From assembly GCA_950022295.1 (NCBI GenBank), contig OX465597.1, positions 259,223,016 to 259,287,015 of the forward strand: a stretch of DNA of 64,000 bases, written 5' to 3'. Below the pieces are notes generated by a model. The model made no database searches and was not told the DNA's origin. It was given only the letters and a program-made list of their open reading frames with translations. Made by a program: the position numbers and the translations under genes. Below are positions 23,544 through 35,788 of this stretch, in pieces; position 1 is the stretch's first letter; every line of letters begins with the position of its first letter. This DNA comes from Bromus sterilis (lineage: Eukaryota > Streptophyta > Magnoliopsida > Poales > Poaceae).

Positions 23544-25003
23544 TGTAACACCCACAGATCCAGTAACAGTAATCACTACAGTGATCCCTTTGTTAATGAT
23601 CATCACTGTTGCTAATCAGGACATGATCACCTTGATCATAACTCTGCCAGATTCCAACCCTGATAAAATTTCAAATTGGGTGGATTATAAGATTGCTCCA
23701 AGAATTGTGGATGCATATTAATCAAATTGATCATGGTTAAACCAAATAAACCTTAGTCCTTTGCAGAATCCCAAGTCTATGATGATTATGAAACCAATAA
23801 TGTTGGGTTATTAAAATTGTCATGGGAATAAAAATGGAAATGAAAATTCATAGTTCAACCAAAATTGTGAAACCTATTAATAAAATGCCTAGCAAACATT
23901 AGGCCATGATTAGTATAGCAATGGATATTCTATTAAAGTGATTTAGTAATGTTATGAAATAAACAATAGCTTGGAAAATATTAAAATTGCCATGGAATTG
24001 TAATAAACAAGTGGAAAATAAAGTTGATCCAAAATTTATGAAACCATTTTTATTAAATGCCTAAAAGTCATAAGCCATATTAAATTAGCATTGGTATTTT
24101 ATTGCTATGTTTAAATAATAGAAACAAATAAAAACAGTAGCTAAAAGGCACCATTTAACACTTTAAAATAAATAACAAAAATTAAAATGGTTTTTGTTTG
24201 GGCCAAAACTTTTTGTGGCATCACTGTATGGTGTAATAGGATTATTGCAAAAGGTATCACCTTTTTATAAAATCCTATACTAGCTAAACAAATAAGCAGA
24301 AAGAAAAAGATTACAGAAAGAATAACAGAAAAGAAAAAATAGAAAACCCCCTAAATCCCGCCTGGGGCGAGGCCCACCCCAGGCCCAGCCCCCCCTCTCT
24401 CCTTCCCCCTGTCCCTTCCCCCCACCTGCCCGCACAGTTCCATGGCAAAGAGGGCAGCACGCCGGCCCCTCCCCTCACCTGCCCCTCCCTCACCTGCTTC
24501 CCTCCCTGTAGCGCACGTCGAGGATAAGGCCGAAGCCACCCACCCCCTGGAGCTCCCCTGTGCCATTCCCCCTCCCCCGCTCTCCATCTTCTCGGGCCCG
24601 AGCTCGCCCGTGCCCCGCCGTGGGCGTGCCGCCATGCCTGCGTGGCCAACGGCCACCTCCGGCCCGTCCATCATGTCCTGGAGCTCCGCCGGCCACCTCC
24701 GCTTCACCCTCGCCCCCTGGCTCAACCTGGGAGGCCCTCCCCCGCTGGAATCTCCCTCGTTCCCCTGCCGGACGCCGCGACACTTCGTCAGCGATTCGCG
24801 CCGCTGCACACCTCGCCCGGCCTCCACTACCCTTCCCCGAGCTCCGTGGTGAGCCACCTCACCGATTTCCCCTCACCCCCTGCGTTTTGGCCGCCGGCTA
24901 CACGTGCCCAGCCCGGGCCGCCATGGACGGGTGCCAAGCTTCCGTGTTGTTCGCCGCAGCTGCTGCTTAGCGGCTTGGCCTGTCCGGGCCCCGACGCGCG
25001 GGC

Positions 25004-25008
25004 GCGCT
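25004..25008. repeat. Left TSD of element H (GCGCT)
   Basis: Identical to 32716-32720 on the other side of H. Confidence 0.92.
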
Positions 25009-26639
25009 TGATACGTCCAAAACGTATCGATAATTTCTGCTTGCTCCATGCATGTTTTGTGTGATATTGCTATGATCTAGATACACTTTCATACATTTTT
25101 TTATCATATTTGGACTAACCTATTAACTCAGTGCACCCCAGTGCCAGTTCCTGTTTTCTGCTATTTTTCTATTTCAGTTTTCCCCCATATAAAAAGTGCC
25201 AGAAAAATTCGGGAAAATTCAGATAAAAAATCAGCGTGACGGAAGCTTCGAGAAAAGCCCAGGAGGGGCCAGAGGGGGGCCAGGGGGGGCCCAGGCGGCC
25301 ACCCGACGCGGCCCCACCCCTGGCCGCGCCAGGGGGCGCCTGGGGCCCCTGGTCCACCTCTGGCTTCCCCCCTTCGCCTATTTATCCCCCGTCACGGGAA
25401 AACTCCAGATCAGGAACCCTATTCCGCGAACTCGCCTCTGTTCCGCCGCCGCCGCGCTTCCAAGATCGGGAGCACCAGAAGACCTCTTCCCGGCACCCTT
25501 CCGGAGGGAGGATTGACCTCCGGGAGTCTCCTCTCCACCATGGATGCTCCCCGGATGTCTCGTGAGTAGTTTTCCTTGGACCATGGGTCCGTGATCAGCA
25601 GCTATGTGATGTTCTCCTCCCCTCTTTGATCTTCATTGTTTAGACCTCGTGAGCTGCCCTACATGATCGAGGCACCTTTGTAATATTTTTGCTATTGCTA
25701 TGTTGAGTTTGATCGGATCTGATGGATTATGAGTTTATGTTGAGATTGTGATAGAGTAATATATTTGGTTCTTATCTTTTATATTTTTGTTCCTAAGTAA
25801 TTCTTGCATGTCCTCCGTTGATGTGTATTGCTTTGTCCATGTAGTAGGTAGTAACCCCAAGAGGGAACGTTATGCTCGATTGTGGGTTCATGCCCCCTGA
25901 TGACACGCTTGAGTGACAGAAACATGAGTCTAGGGGATGTGTTGTTGCCACAAGGGGGAAAACAATGGTGCTTGTAAACGTAGTTTCAAGGATTGTTTAC
26001 TTTACGCAAAGTTCTTTTTCATGCAGTTGTCTGTTGCTTTGGGTTTACACTTTGGGTGGGGCTCGCAACTTAATACCAGCGAGATGTTCTGGATAGATAT
26101 CTCAAGGTGGATGATTAGTAGTAGATGCAGATGGATTTCGGTCTACTTACTTTGGCGTACTGCCCGTGCTTTTGAACCTCTTCCTTTCTTTTGTAGCATA
26201 GTTAGCATTGCGGTGCGTTCTTAATCCTGTCAATTGCCTTTCTGTAATTTGTTTACCTCGCATAGCATTTTTATCGTCTTTTGGGAGAGAGACATCACTA
26301 GCGAACATCACGTATCCCGGTCCATATCCTCATTATTGTTTCCAAGCTATATTTACTTTTCTGCATTTACTTTCAAGTTGCTATCATTATCCCCTTGCGT
26401 TTTAGCATTTGTGAACAACAAGACCGGAGAGATTGACAACCTCTCTGAACTTCGTTGGGAGCAAAGTTATCTGTGTCTGTGTGCAGGTCCGCGTCAGTTG
26501 CGCCGCTGACACCTACTTATCATCTCTGGAGTCCTACTGGAGACAAACCTTGGTATCTTTACTGAGGGAAAACTTGCTGCTGTACCGCATCATGCTTTCC
26601 ACTTGGGGCCTACCAACGAAGGGCGAGAAGCCGTCATCA
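25009..26639 (+). repeat. 5' LTR of element H
   Basis: 1631 bp. It opens with a perfect inverted repeat GATACGT/ACGTATC (25010-25028) and has a GC-rich part near 25250-25370, followed by CTATTTATCC (about 25378), which could act as a TATA-like element. Confidence 0.9.
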
Positions 26640-26650
26640 AGAGAAATTTC

Positions 26651-26668
26651 TGGCGCCGTTGCCGGGGA
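26651..26668 (+). other. Primer-binding site of H (Asp-tRNA)
   Basis: TGGCGCCGTTGCCGGGGA, complementary over 18 bases to the 3' end of plant Asp-tRNA (GTC), including the CCA. It is separated from the LTR end by 11 bases, as in Athila-type elements. Confidence 0.88.
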
Positions 26669-26833
26669 CTCCGAGCGCTAAGATAGGGGAGTTGCACACT
26701 ACCCTTTGCCTTTGTTTTTTAGTCTTGTTAGTTTACCTTTCAGTTTTTATCTCAGTGTCCTTTATGAAAAACCACAAAAATAGTTGCTACCTTTTTCCTT
26801 TGTCTTGCTTTGCCTATTTATGCTATCCTCACC

Positions 26834-28352
26834 ATGGGTGATGAACCACCCAAATATGGTAGGATGGACATGTTTCACTTGGATCGTCTTCGATCAATTT
26901 GTGCTCGCGCTAAAAACCCGACCGACTTGGTTGAGGGAAAATCATTGGATGAGCATGCTCATTATACGCGGCACCGCCTATCTGAGAAAGGGAAAAACTT
27001 ATGGGACCAAATCAAGCTTTGAAATAGCACCCACTACGTCCGCTATTGCGGCCGCAATAGCGGCAGCGTCACCCTGCCGCTATTATGCACAATATCGCCC
27101 GCTATATAAGTATTTTATTATGTGTAATCTATTTGTCAAAATATGTCTTGATTGCATGGTTGCACGAGCAAATATTTTCCAGTTATGGATTATCTCCTTA
27201 TATAATTGATGATTGCTCAACTTAAATGTCAATTTTTTTGTCAATGGTCTAGAAATATACATAGCAAACTCAAATTTATGAGTGTTTTCATACTCCGCTA
27301 TTCATACATAGCATCCGCAATATCACCCGCGATCCGCATTATGCTATATCGACCCCAATCCGCTATAAGTCCGCTATACGCTATTTAAAAGCTTGGACCA
27401 AATACAAACTTCTTATTGCCATGCTAAACTTTTTTGCCACATTTATGATTTTACTTGTTGTTCTAATATAGATCATAAACACCTCCCTTTCCAATGTGAG
27501 TTTAATGAAAACGAGATCTTATCTTATTATGCTAAAGGTGTTTATGATTACTTTGATGTTGAAAAGATTGAAGAGTTTGTTGCTTGTAAAGGTGCCTATG
27601 AGATTGCTTCTTTGATTGAAAAATATCACGATACTATTTTCGAGTCTGAAAACTTTGCAGTTCTTGCTTATTGCTTCGAGAATTATACTTCCAATTCTTA
27701 TATTGAGGATTTTAAAAATAAAATGTTTGCTGCCCAAGAAGAGGCCAATGATTGCATTGAGGAGGAATCCCATGATTCCGAGGACTCACTTGAAATATCC
27801 CTTTCTGATGATTTTGATACTTGCTTTGTTGATGGCCATGATGCCACTATGGATGATTCCTACGAAGATGAACTTGCTATAGTTCCTTATGTTAAGCATG
27901 AAATTGTTGCTATTGCACCCACACTTGATTGTCCTATTATCCTTTTGAAATCTCCAAATCCGGAGAACTTTTCTCTTATCAAGGCTCAATGTGATGGGTT
28001 GCATTTATCTTATAATCCTAAAGACCGTGTTGAAAACTATACACGTGTGCTTGCAGTTCATGAACAACATGATTTATGTGATAGTTATATTCTTGATGTT
28101 GTTCATGATACTACTGAAAATTATTTTGAGAGAGGGAAGTTTGGTTGTAGAAACTTCCATATTACTAAAACTCCTCTCTTTATGTTGAAAGTTTTGAAGA
28201 TGTTCCTGTTCCACCTTTCTATGCATGTCACTTTGTGCTTCTTTGACTTATTTTCTTACAATATGCCTATGCATAGGAAGTGGGTTAGACTTAAATGTGT
28301 TTCATGTTTGTTTCTTGATGCTCTCTTTTGCTTCAAATTCTTATTCTTATGA
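26834..28352 (+). pseudogene. Element H single ORF of unknown function, interrupted by a MITE
   Basis: Left exon-like part 26834-27012 starts at an ATG (MGDEPPKYGRMDMFHLD), and right part 27404-28352 ends at a stop. Between them lie a hAT MITE and its second TSD. Leaving out the MITE and one TSD puts the two parts in the same frame with no stop (about 375 residues), so the ORF was open when the MITE arrived. The right part is strongly acidic in its middle (DSEDSLEISLSDDFDTCF) and ends in a hydrophobic Cys/Phe-rich stretch. I see no gag, zinc knuckle, protease or polymerase motif. It lies where gag normally sits; it may be a diverged gag-like or accessory protein. Function not assigned. Confidence 0.65.
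27013..27395. mobile_element. hAT-type MITE inside the H ORF
   Basis: 383 bp with 16-bp terminal inverted repeats, CAAGCTTTGAAATAGC on the left and CAAGCTTTTAAATAGC (reverse complement of the right end), differing at one base. It is flanked by exact 8-bp direct repeats GACCAAAT (27005-27012 and 27396-27403). An 8-bp TSD is the hallmark of the hAT superfamily. CCGCTAT is repeated near both ends, like hAT subterminal motifs, and 27040-27063 is a perfect 24-base palindrome centred on a GCGGCCGC site. There is no transposase, so it is non-autonomous. Confidence 0.82.
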
Positions 28353-31072
28353 GGGCACCTTCTACAATCTTCATGCCTAGCTTAAAGGCATAAAAGAAAG
28401 CGCTTTCGGGAGGCAGCCCGCAACGAATTTAGGTTTTTTTCTTTTTGATTTTGTTGTGTCTTGATGATTTTTACTACTGTAGCAACATCATTTTGTCTTT
28501 ACTTTTCAGCTTTGTGCCAAGTTATAGCCTCTTACGGCAAGTGAAGTAAAAGTTGTGACATGCTGTCCAGAAAACAGATTCTGTCCTCGTGACCAGAAAA
28601 ATCCCAGTTCATCTTTTTGAGCTGAATTTTTTACACAGTATGCCCTATACAATTACGAAACTTCCATATGTTCTTAGGTTTTTTATTTGAGTTGCATAAG
28701 TGCCCCTAAAAAATTCTTTACTATCTGCTGTTCTGTTTTTATAGATTCTGCCACGTTTTGTCTCTCCTTACTTTTGCAAACCTTAAGCTTTATTTTTCTT
28801 TGCAAATTTTTTTTTGGCACTCTTGAGAAATAGTAGCTCTTCAAGATTATCTTTATTTGCATTGGAGAAATTTTTTATTTATTAAGGGTACTAACCTCTC
28901 TAATTAGCTTATGATGAGTTATGTATGAAGGGAGTTTTCAAGTGTGCGTTGGAAGATGATGAAAGAAGATCCAGGAGTGTCAAGCGCTCAAGCTTGGGGA
29001 TGCCCCCATGCATCCCCAATAAATATTCAAGGAGACTCAAGCGTCTAAGCTTGGGGATGCCCCCCATGCATCCCCTTCTCCATCAACCATCATCAGTTCG
29101 TCCTTCGTCTCACTATATTTTTATCACTTCATGTGTTATGTGCTATTCTTGGAGCGTCTCGCTCTTAGGTTTTGTTTTTAGTTTTCTTTAGATTTGCTTG
29201 CTGTTCATAACAAGTTAGACCCCGTCTTACTTTGTGTGGGAGAGAAACACGCTCCACTTTCAAAATCTAGAACACATCATAGGATTTTTCCTGCCTATCT
29301 TTTTGCTGTTGTGTGTTCTTTATCTTTTCATAGCTACTGCCATGTTTAGCTTTAGTCTTAGTTTGTCTTTAGCAAGAGCTTTGGCTTTTGTTTAGCTTGT
29401 TTCTGCAACTCTTTTTAGTTTTCATGTTTATCTTGTTAAGAGAGTTGGTTGTTGCACTGAGTTGTGTTTTGTCTTGAAAGTAGGTAATTGAGGTTGCTAT
29501 TTAATTTTAGTAGTAGCTTGCAATAGTTTTGAGGCATTGTTGTGAGTAATGTTTGGACTTTTGGTGTCAAGAGCTCTTGCCTATTAGTGATAGGTGTCGT
29601 ATTTTGGGAATTCCGTGTTTATTTTCAAAACCTACAAAACTAGTTGAGAACTCTAGCTACTAGATAGATCACTACTCTTCTGAGGAGTCGAATATTAGAG
29701 TACACTCATGTACCATGAGTCGAGGATGAGCAAGGATAACCAAACCCCCATACACTCCTCCTCGGGGTACTTGTCTCTTTGTGAACCTCCTTATTAGATT
29801 GAGAGTTACCGATAATAAGTGCATGAGTTCTTCGGACTAATGTAAGTATTGAGAGTTGACACTTCCACCTTACCATATTTTGCTAGCCTTTCCCGTGCCG
29901 TGCATTGCCTTCTTCTCACTCCGAGAGTTGGTGTCCACCTTCGCTGGTACATCCAAACCCTTGGCATGATACGCTCTGTCATCATAAGCCTCCCTTTATC
30001 CTTCCTCAAAACAGCCACCATACCTACCTATCAAGGCATTTCCATAGCCTTTCCGAGTTACATTGCCATGCAACTTCCACCTCTTCATGACTTGATCTTC
30101 ATGTCATACATGTTCCTGCTACACTGGCAGCGACATACATTTCATACATCATGATAGCTACATCTTCTTTATGTTTTGAGTACCTTGTAAAGTGTGAAAG
30201 ATCTTCTATACCCTCTTGTAAATTAGAGTGTTGCCCTTAAGTGAGGAAAAGATCCCAAAGTGGACAAATCAAAAGATCCCAAAGAGGAAAAATGAGAGTT
30301 AAATAGAAAGAGCCATTGAGGCCACCAAAAAAATACAAAAAAATAGAAAAAGGAGAAAAAAGAGAAAAAGAAATAAAAAGAGAGAAAGGGGCAACACTAC
30401 TATCCTTTTGAGAGATCCAAACTAGTACTCCCTCTATATCTTTGTACTCCATAGAGATGATCTTTATGCATATAGTTTGGAGAGCTTCTTAGCTCGTATG
30501 TGCATCCATTGCATGGCAATCCCTACTCCTCACATCATATCTATCATTTGGCATCTCTTGCCTTTGATTGTCCTCATTGATGTGAGCCTTTCTCATCCTT
30601 TTTGTCTTCCTCCTCCACCATATTTCTCTCTTTGCCATCCAAAGTGTCAACTCTCGTGCTTAAACTCATCCATTGCATGAGTGCTCAAAATATCGAAAAG
30701 GAGTGGATCAAATTGACTTGTACCTGGCTAGTGGTCTGGGGATGAGTCAAGATAAGATTCCAAAGAGGACCAAGTGTGAAACTTTAGTAGATTGAGTTCT
30801 CAACAAAAATACCTTTTTCTCGTATTCCCTATCCTCCTTTCTTGCACGCAAACACCATTTGGAGACATTCGAGTCACGGACAGCGAGAGCTCTTGCACCT
30901 TTTGTTCTTTTGTTACTTATTTCAATGCTAATATAGACTCTTGCCTGTTATGACTTGAATTGAATCTCTGACCTTGATTGCTTTACTTTTCAAAGTTCTT
31001 TTATGGTTGCTAGCATGTCACCACAGAAATTATGCTTGTTATCATTTACCTACTCGAGGACGAGCAGGAATT
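28353..31072 (+). other. Non-coding internal region of H
   Basis: About 2.7 kb with no convincing coding sequence. It contains two tandem copies of a PPT-like segment (28982-29017 and 29039-29075) and a purine-rich A/G stretch (about 30300-30400). The end reads like the residual C-terminus of gypsy pol (ACTCGAGGACGAGCAGG) just before the true polypurine tract. Confidence 0.6.
28982..29075 (+). repeat. Two tandem PPT-like hairpin units in H
   Basis: Units at 28982-29017 and 29039-29075 share AAGCTTGGGGATG (28990-29002, 29047-29059), the same 13 bases as the polypurine tract at 31073-31085. In each unit GGGGATGC is followed, a few C residues later, by its complement GCATCCCC, so each can form a hairpin. 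Confidence 0.75.
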
Positions 31073-31085
31073 AAGCTTGGGGATG
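31073..31085 (+). other. Polypurine tract of H
   Basis: AAGCTTGGGGATG, one base before the 3' LTR starts at 31087. Confidence 0.82.
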
Positions 31086-31086
31086 T

Positions 31087-32715
31087 TGATACGTCCAAAA
31101 CGTATCGATAATTTCTGCTTGCTCCATGCATGTTTTGTGTGATATTGCTATGATATAGATACACTTTCATACATTTTGATCATATTTGGACTAACCTATT
31201 AACTCAGTGCATCCCAGTGCCAGTTCCTGTTTTCTGCTGTTTTTCTATTTCAGTTTTCCCCCATATAAAAAGTGCCAGAAAAATTCGGGAAAATTCAGAT
31301 AAAAAATCAGCGTGACGGAAGCTTCGAGAAAAGCCCGGGAGGGGCCAGAGGGGGGCCAAGGGGGCCCAGGCGGCCACCCGGCGCGGCCCCACCCCTGGCC
31401 GCGCCAGGGGGGGCGCCTGGAGCCCCTGGTCCACCTCTGGCTGCCCCCTTCGCCTATTTATCCCCCGTCACGGGAAAACTCCAGAGCAGGAACCCTATTC
31501 CGCGAACTCGCCTCTGTTCCGCCGCCGCCGCGCTTCCAAGCTCGGGAGCACCAGAAGACCTCTTCCCGGCACCCTGCCGGAGGGAGGATTGACCTCCGGG
31601 AGTCTCCTCTCCACCATGGATGCTCCCCGGATGTCTCTTGAGTAGTTTTCCTTGGACCATGGGTCCGTGATCAGCAGCTATGTGATGTTCTCCTCCCCTC
31701 TTTGATCTTCATTGTTTAGACCTCGTGAGCTGCCCTACATGCTCGAGGCACCTTTGTAATATTTCTGCTATTGCTATGTTGAGTTTGATCGGATCTGATG
31801 GATTATGAGTTTATGTTCAGATTGTGATAGAGTAATATATTTGGTTTTTATCTCTTATATTTTTGTTCCTAAGTAATTCTTGCATGCTCTCCGTTGCTGT
31901 TTATTGCTTTGGCCAAGTAGTAGGTAGTGACTCCAAGAGGGAGCGTTGTGCTAGATTGTGGGTTCATGCCCCCCGATGACATGCTTGAGTGACAGAAACA
32001 TGAGTCTAGGGGATGTGCTATTGCCACAAGGGGGAAAACAACGGTGCTTGTAACCGCGGTTACAAGGATTGTTTACTTTACGCAAAGTTCTTTTTAATGC
32101 AGTTGTCTGTTGCTTTGGGTTTACACTTTGGGTGGGGCTCGCAACTTAATACCAGCGAGATGTTCTGGATAGATATCTCAAGGTGGATGATTAGTAGTAG
32201 ATGCAGATGGATTTTGGTCTACTTACTTTGGCATACTGCCCGTGCTTTTGAACCTCTTCCTTTCTTTTGTAGCATAGTTAGCATTGCGGTGCGTTCTTAA
32301 TCCTGTCAATTGCCTTTCTGTAATTTGTTTACCTCGCATAGGATTTTTATCGTCTTTTGGGAGAGAGACATCACTAGCGAACATCACGTATCCCGGTCCA
32401 TATCCTCATTATTGTTTCCAAGCTATATTTACTTTTCTGCATTTACTTACAAGTTGCTATCATTATCCCCTTGCATTTTATCATTTGTGAACAACAAGAC
32501 CGGAGAGATTGACAACCTCTCTGAACTTCGTTGGGAGCAAAGTTATCTGTGTCTGTGTGCAGGTCCGCGTCAGTTGCGCCGCTGACACATACTTATCATC
32601 TCTGGAGTCCTACTGGAGACAAACCTTGGTATCTTTACTGAGGGAAAACTTGCTTCTGTACCGCATCACGCCTTCCACTTGGGGCCTACCAACGAAGGGC
32701 GAGAAGCCGTCATCA
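31087..32715 (+). repeat. 3' LTR of element H
   Basis: 1629 bp, nearly identical to 25009-26639, followed by TSD GCGCT (32716-32720). Confidence 0.92.
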
Positions 32716-35700
32716 GCGCTGCGAGTAGACGCACCGGCTACGTGCTCCTCACCCCCGCCCTTGCCCGTTCTGGCCGGGACGGCACGCCTCCGTGCCCCGA
32801 CTCACCGCCGGTGTGCACTGCGTGCACGCACGGCTTGGCCAGGGGCTAACCCACATCAGTGTTAACCCCCTGTGCAAATGACGTGTGGGCCCGAGGCCTT
32901 AAACTTCGTTTAAAAGATTTGTTAATGCCCAAGAGACTATGACAGGTGGGCCTAGCCTTCCTTATTAATCAGTGATTAAAACTAATGAAAATAAAACCAA
33001 CAGTCTATGACAGGTGGACCCTGGCCTTTTAGTAAATTAAAATAACTGTCAAATGTCTCTGTTACTATGACAGGTGGACCCCGTTGCTGTTTAATTAAAG
33101 AAAATGTTTTTATATAAAAATGTGAGTATGACAAGTGGGCCCCTCTAGATTATTAGATTAAATAAATGAATTATTAATACCAGAGGCTCACATGTGGGAC
33201 CCACATGTCAGTTGACTGGTCAACCCCCAGTGTTGTGGATAATGTTGCATTTAAATAAATAAAAGAAATCCAGAAAATGATTTAAATTGATTTAATCTTT
33301 GAATTTGAATATCTTTTAAACCATAGTTCAGATTCAAAAACTTTATACATGAAAATTGATCAGAAAAATACAACGATTAAGAATACGCTATCCGTATGTC
33401 TACCACCCCTCTCTAACACAAAGAACATTGAATCGTCCCCCTCCGGACCGTTTGTCCGATGATTTGTTCGGTACTGTTAAAGTATCCGGATGAATTTATT
33501 CTGAACACGAAAGTTGTTCGAATGTTTCAACTAGCACGGTTACACCATCCACACGTTTGTCGGATGTCCACGACACCTCTGGAATGATCCCTTCCCCCTC
33601 CGGGCCGTCTGTCGATAATCACCCGGAGCCGGTATTTCATCTCCGGATGAATTCCCGCTCCGAGCGTAACACGTTGCACTGCGTTAGAACACCGTTAACA
33701 TTGCGTTTGCCATGTCTTGTATTTGTATTGCTATTATTGCTGTGTATTTATGGTTTCTACCCCCTCTCTTATTGTCCGGTAGTCCCGACGACCGCGTACG
33801 ATGCCCCTGTGATCGACTACGTCATCCACGATCGTGTACCCCTACCGTCGAGCTTGCAGGCAAGCAGAGCCATTCTCTTCCCCAGATATCGCCTATCTTT
33901 CCGTACATTTCTTGCACTAGGCATTGTTACTGCTACTGGTACGATTACAATCCTATTCAATTGCATAGCTTGTTTTTTGTCGCCCCTTGATGTACCTTCC
34001 TTTATCCTATGCTGCCTATTATATATATTATATTCAGCAGTGAGCCCTGCGCATTGTTAGCTAGGATTAGATAGACGGCCGTGATCACTCAGGGGAGTGA
34101 ACGCGGATACGATGATTATAATTTCACAGGTACGGTACAATGCAGACACCGCCTAAGGCCCCTACCTCAGCTCTGCCGAGCCACATCAAGTCGAGCTATC
34201 GAGGAGTAATCCTCGTACTCCACTCGTTGCTGACTCTGTATAGCCGCCCTAGGGACCTGAACACGGTTGTCCTTAAAGGTAAGAAGTCGGGTGACCCAAC
34301 GGTGCCCGTGAGTGGTATTGCGACGGGACGACAGCGAGGGTACGACCTGTGTATCGGTGTGCTTGGCCCCTGATCGTTGGCCGCGAGAGTTACCAAACCA
34401 CGAAAGTCGAGATCCTCCAGGAGCACACGCGAGAAAAGGTAAGGAGACGGTTCACCTTGTTGGTAACCGCAGAGACTTGATGGGACGACAGGGCAGGCAC
34501 CGATGTACTGGTGGTCCTGACTGCTGTCATTGTCCACCGGTCAGTTAAATCGAGGCAACGTTAACGGTTGTCACGCAGGTTAATTAAAATACTAAATGGT
34601 TCGGTGGATGTCTTGAGTTTGCTATATGGCATGTACGCACTACCTACCCGTGGGAATTACGAGTTATGGGCTCCTCTGCTTCGTAGTGTCGTCCGAGGAC
34701 TCTTCAGACGTCAACAGTACTGCGGGCTGATTTCCGGGAAGTGGTGTTGTCTTATTTGCTCGCGCGGTGGTGTCTTATTTGGATTTGCTTTAACTTCACC
34801 GGCCAGCCACACACCGTGCAGGAGTACATTCGGGTTGGGGTCCAAGGCCCGACGTACTTAGGATTTAGACCGGCGGATGGCCTCTCTGTTGAGTTTGAAA
34901 GATGGGCTACGGAGTGTCGGATAGCCTCGGTGGAGCGTTCCCTAACAAGGTGCTCGCCACACTGGAGATCCGTGCGTGTAGTGTAACACAAGTGCACCCC
35001 TGTAGGGAAGATTAATCTATTCGAATAGTCGTGTCCACGGTAACAGGACGCTTTATGCTGACGCTGGATCTTACCACAACAAACTATTATAATTAAACTG
35101 TATGGTTCCGGGTTTGCTTCCTCGTCGGGGAGTCGAGGATGTGATCTCGGAGGCATTGCTAATTATTAAAACTTACTATTATACAATGCTGCAGCAACTT
35201 CTGCTGCATTGTTACTTTATGCTTTATATAAACTGTTGGCTATTTTCTCCTCATGCTGAAAGACTCGTCGGAAGATACTAGTCTTCGATAGGCCTAGCTT
35301 CTTACCCTTATTCTGATTTCTATCTTGCAGTCCACTATATATAGCTTCCCCTTCCATTTGATACAATGCATAAATGCTTAGTAGCGGACGTAAGACTCGC
35401 AGGTATGCTAGATACTCACCGCTGCAGCCGACGGTAGAGCCCAGGAGCAGGAGTACCCCGGAGGCGACTACTAAGACGTCGAGTTCCCCGTCGACCAGGA
35501 GTAGTTTGGTGAATCCCAGACAAGAGGCCTCGCCTTTTCGATCTGTATCTCTGATGTCATTTGTGCTAGCCTTCTTAAGGAAAAACTTGACTAACTATGT
35601 ATGTACTCAGATATTATGGCTTGTATGACTTATGTATTCGGATCCTCGTGATCCCTGGTATTGTAACATATTTGTTTATCCTTTTGTCTTTAGTGTTGTG

Positions 35701-35788
35701 CTGTGATATTATCACCGTGGCACCCTAATCTCAGCGTGTACCCTGCGTGTATGATTACTGTACACGGATTGATTTTGGGGGCGTCACA

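Larger units (their letters stand above)
25009..32715 (+). mobile_element. Element H: non-autonomous gypsy (Athila-type borders) inside solo LTR G
   Basis: 7707 bp with LTRs 25009-26639 and 31087-32715 that begin TGATACGTCC and end CGTCATCA, exact 5-bp TSDs, an Asp-tRNA primer site and a polypurine tract. The two LTRs are very similar, so this is one of the younger insertions. There is no gag, protease, RT or integrase; one acidic ORF of unknown function (26834-28352, split by a MITE) is the only sizeable coding region. It must depend on enzymes from a relative. LTR and primer site resemble element D, and the WHAM/Sabrina-like gypsy group in general architecture. Confidence 0.9.
23544..35788 (+). 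mobile_element. Solo LTR G (A-related family), itself split by element H
   Basis: Starts TGTAACACCC and ends GGGGGCGTCACA like the LTRs of A. Without H and its TSD it is about 4.53 kb, one LTR in length. There is no primer site or internal region on either side, and LTR B resumes immediately after the TSD, so this is a solo LTR left by recombination between two LTRs. Its left third (23544-25008) is diverged from A; its right part (32721-35788) aligns readily. It contains a series of GTGGNCCC motifs at about 60-base spacing (32885-33142). Confidence 0.88.

Noticed and set aside
24311..25064. ORFs up to 168 codons in solo LTR G
   Set aside because: GC-rich LTR block with overlapping frames on both strands and no recognisable protein.
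27020..27394. A 6-bp AAGCTT TSD for the MITE
   Set aside because: AAGCTT is palindromic and belongs to the inverted ends; the exact 8-bp repeat GACCAAAT outside it gives better ends and rejoins the frame.
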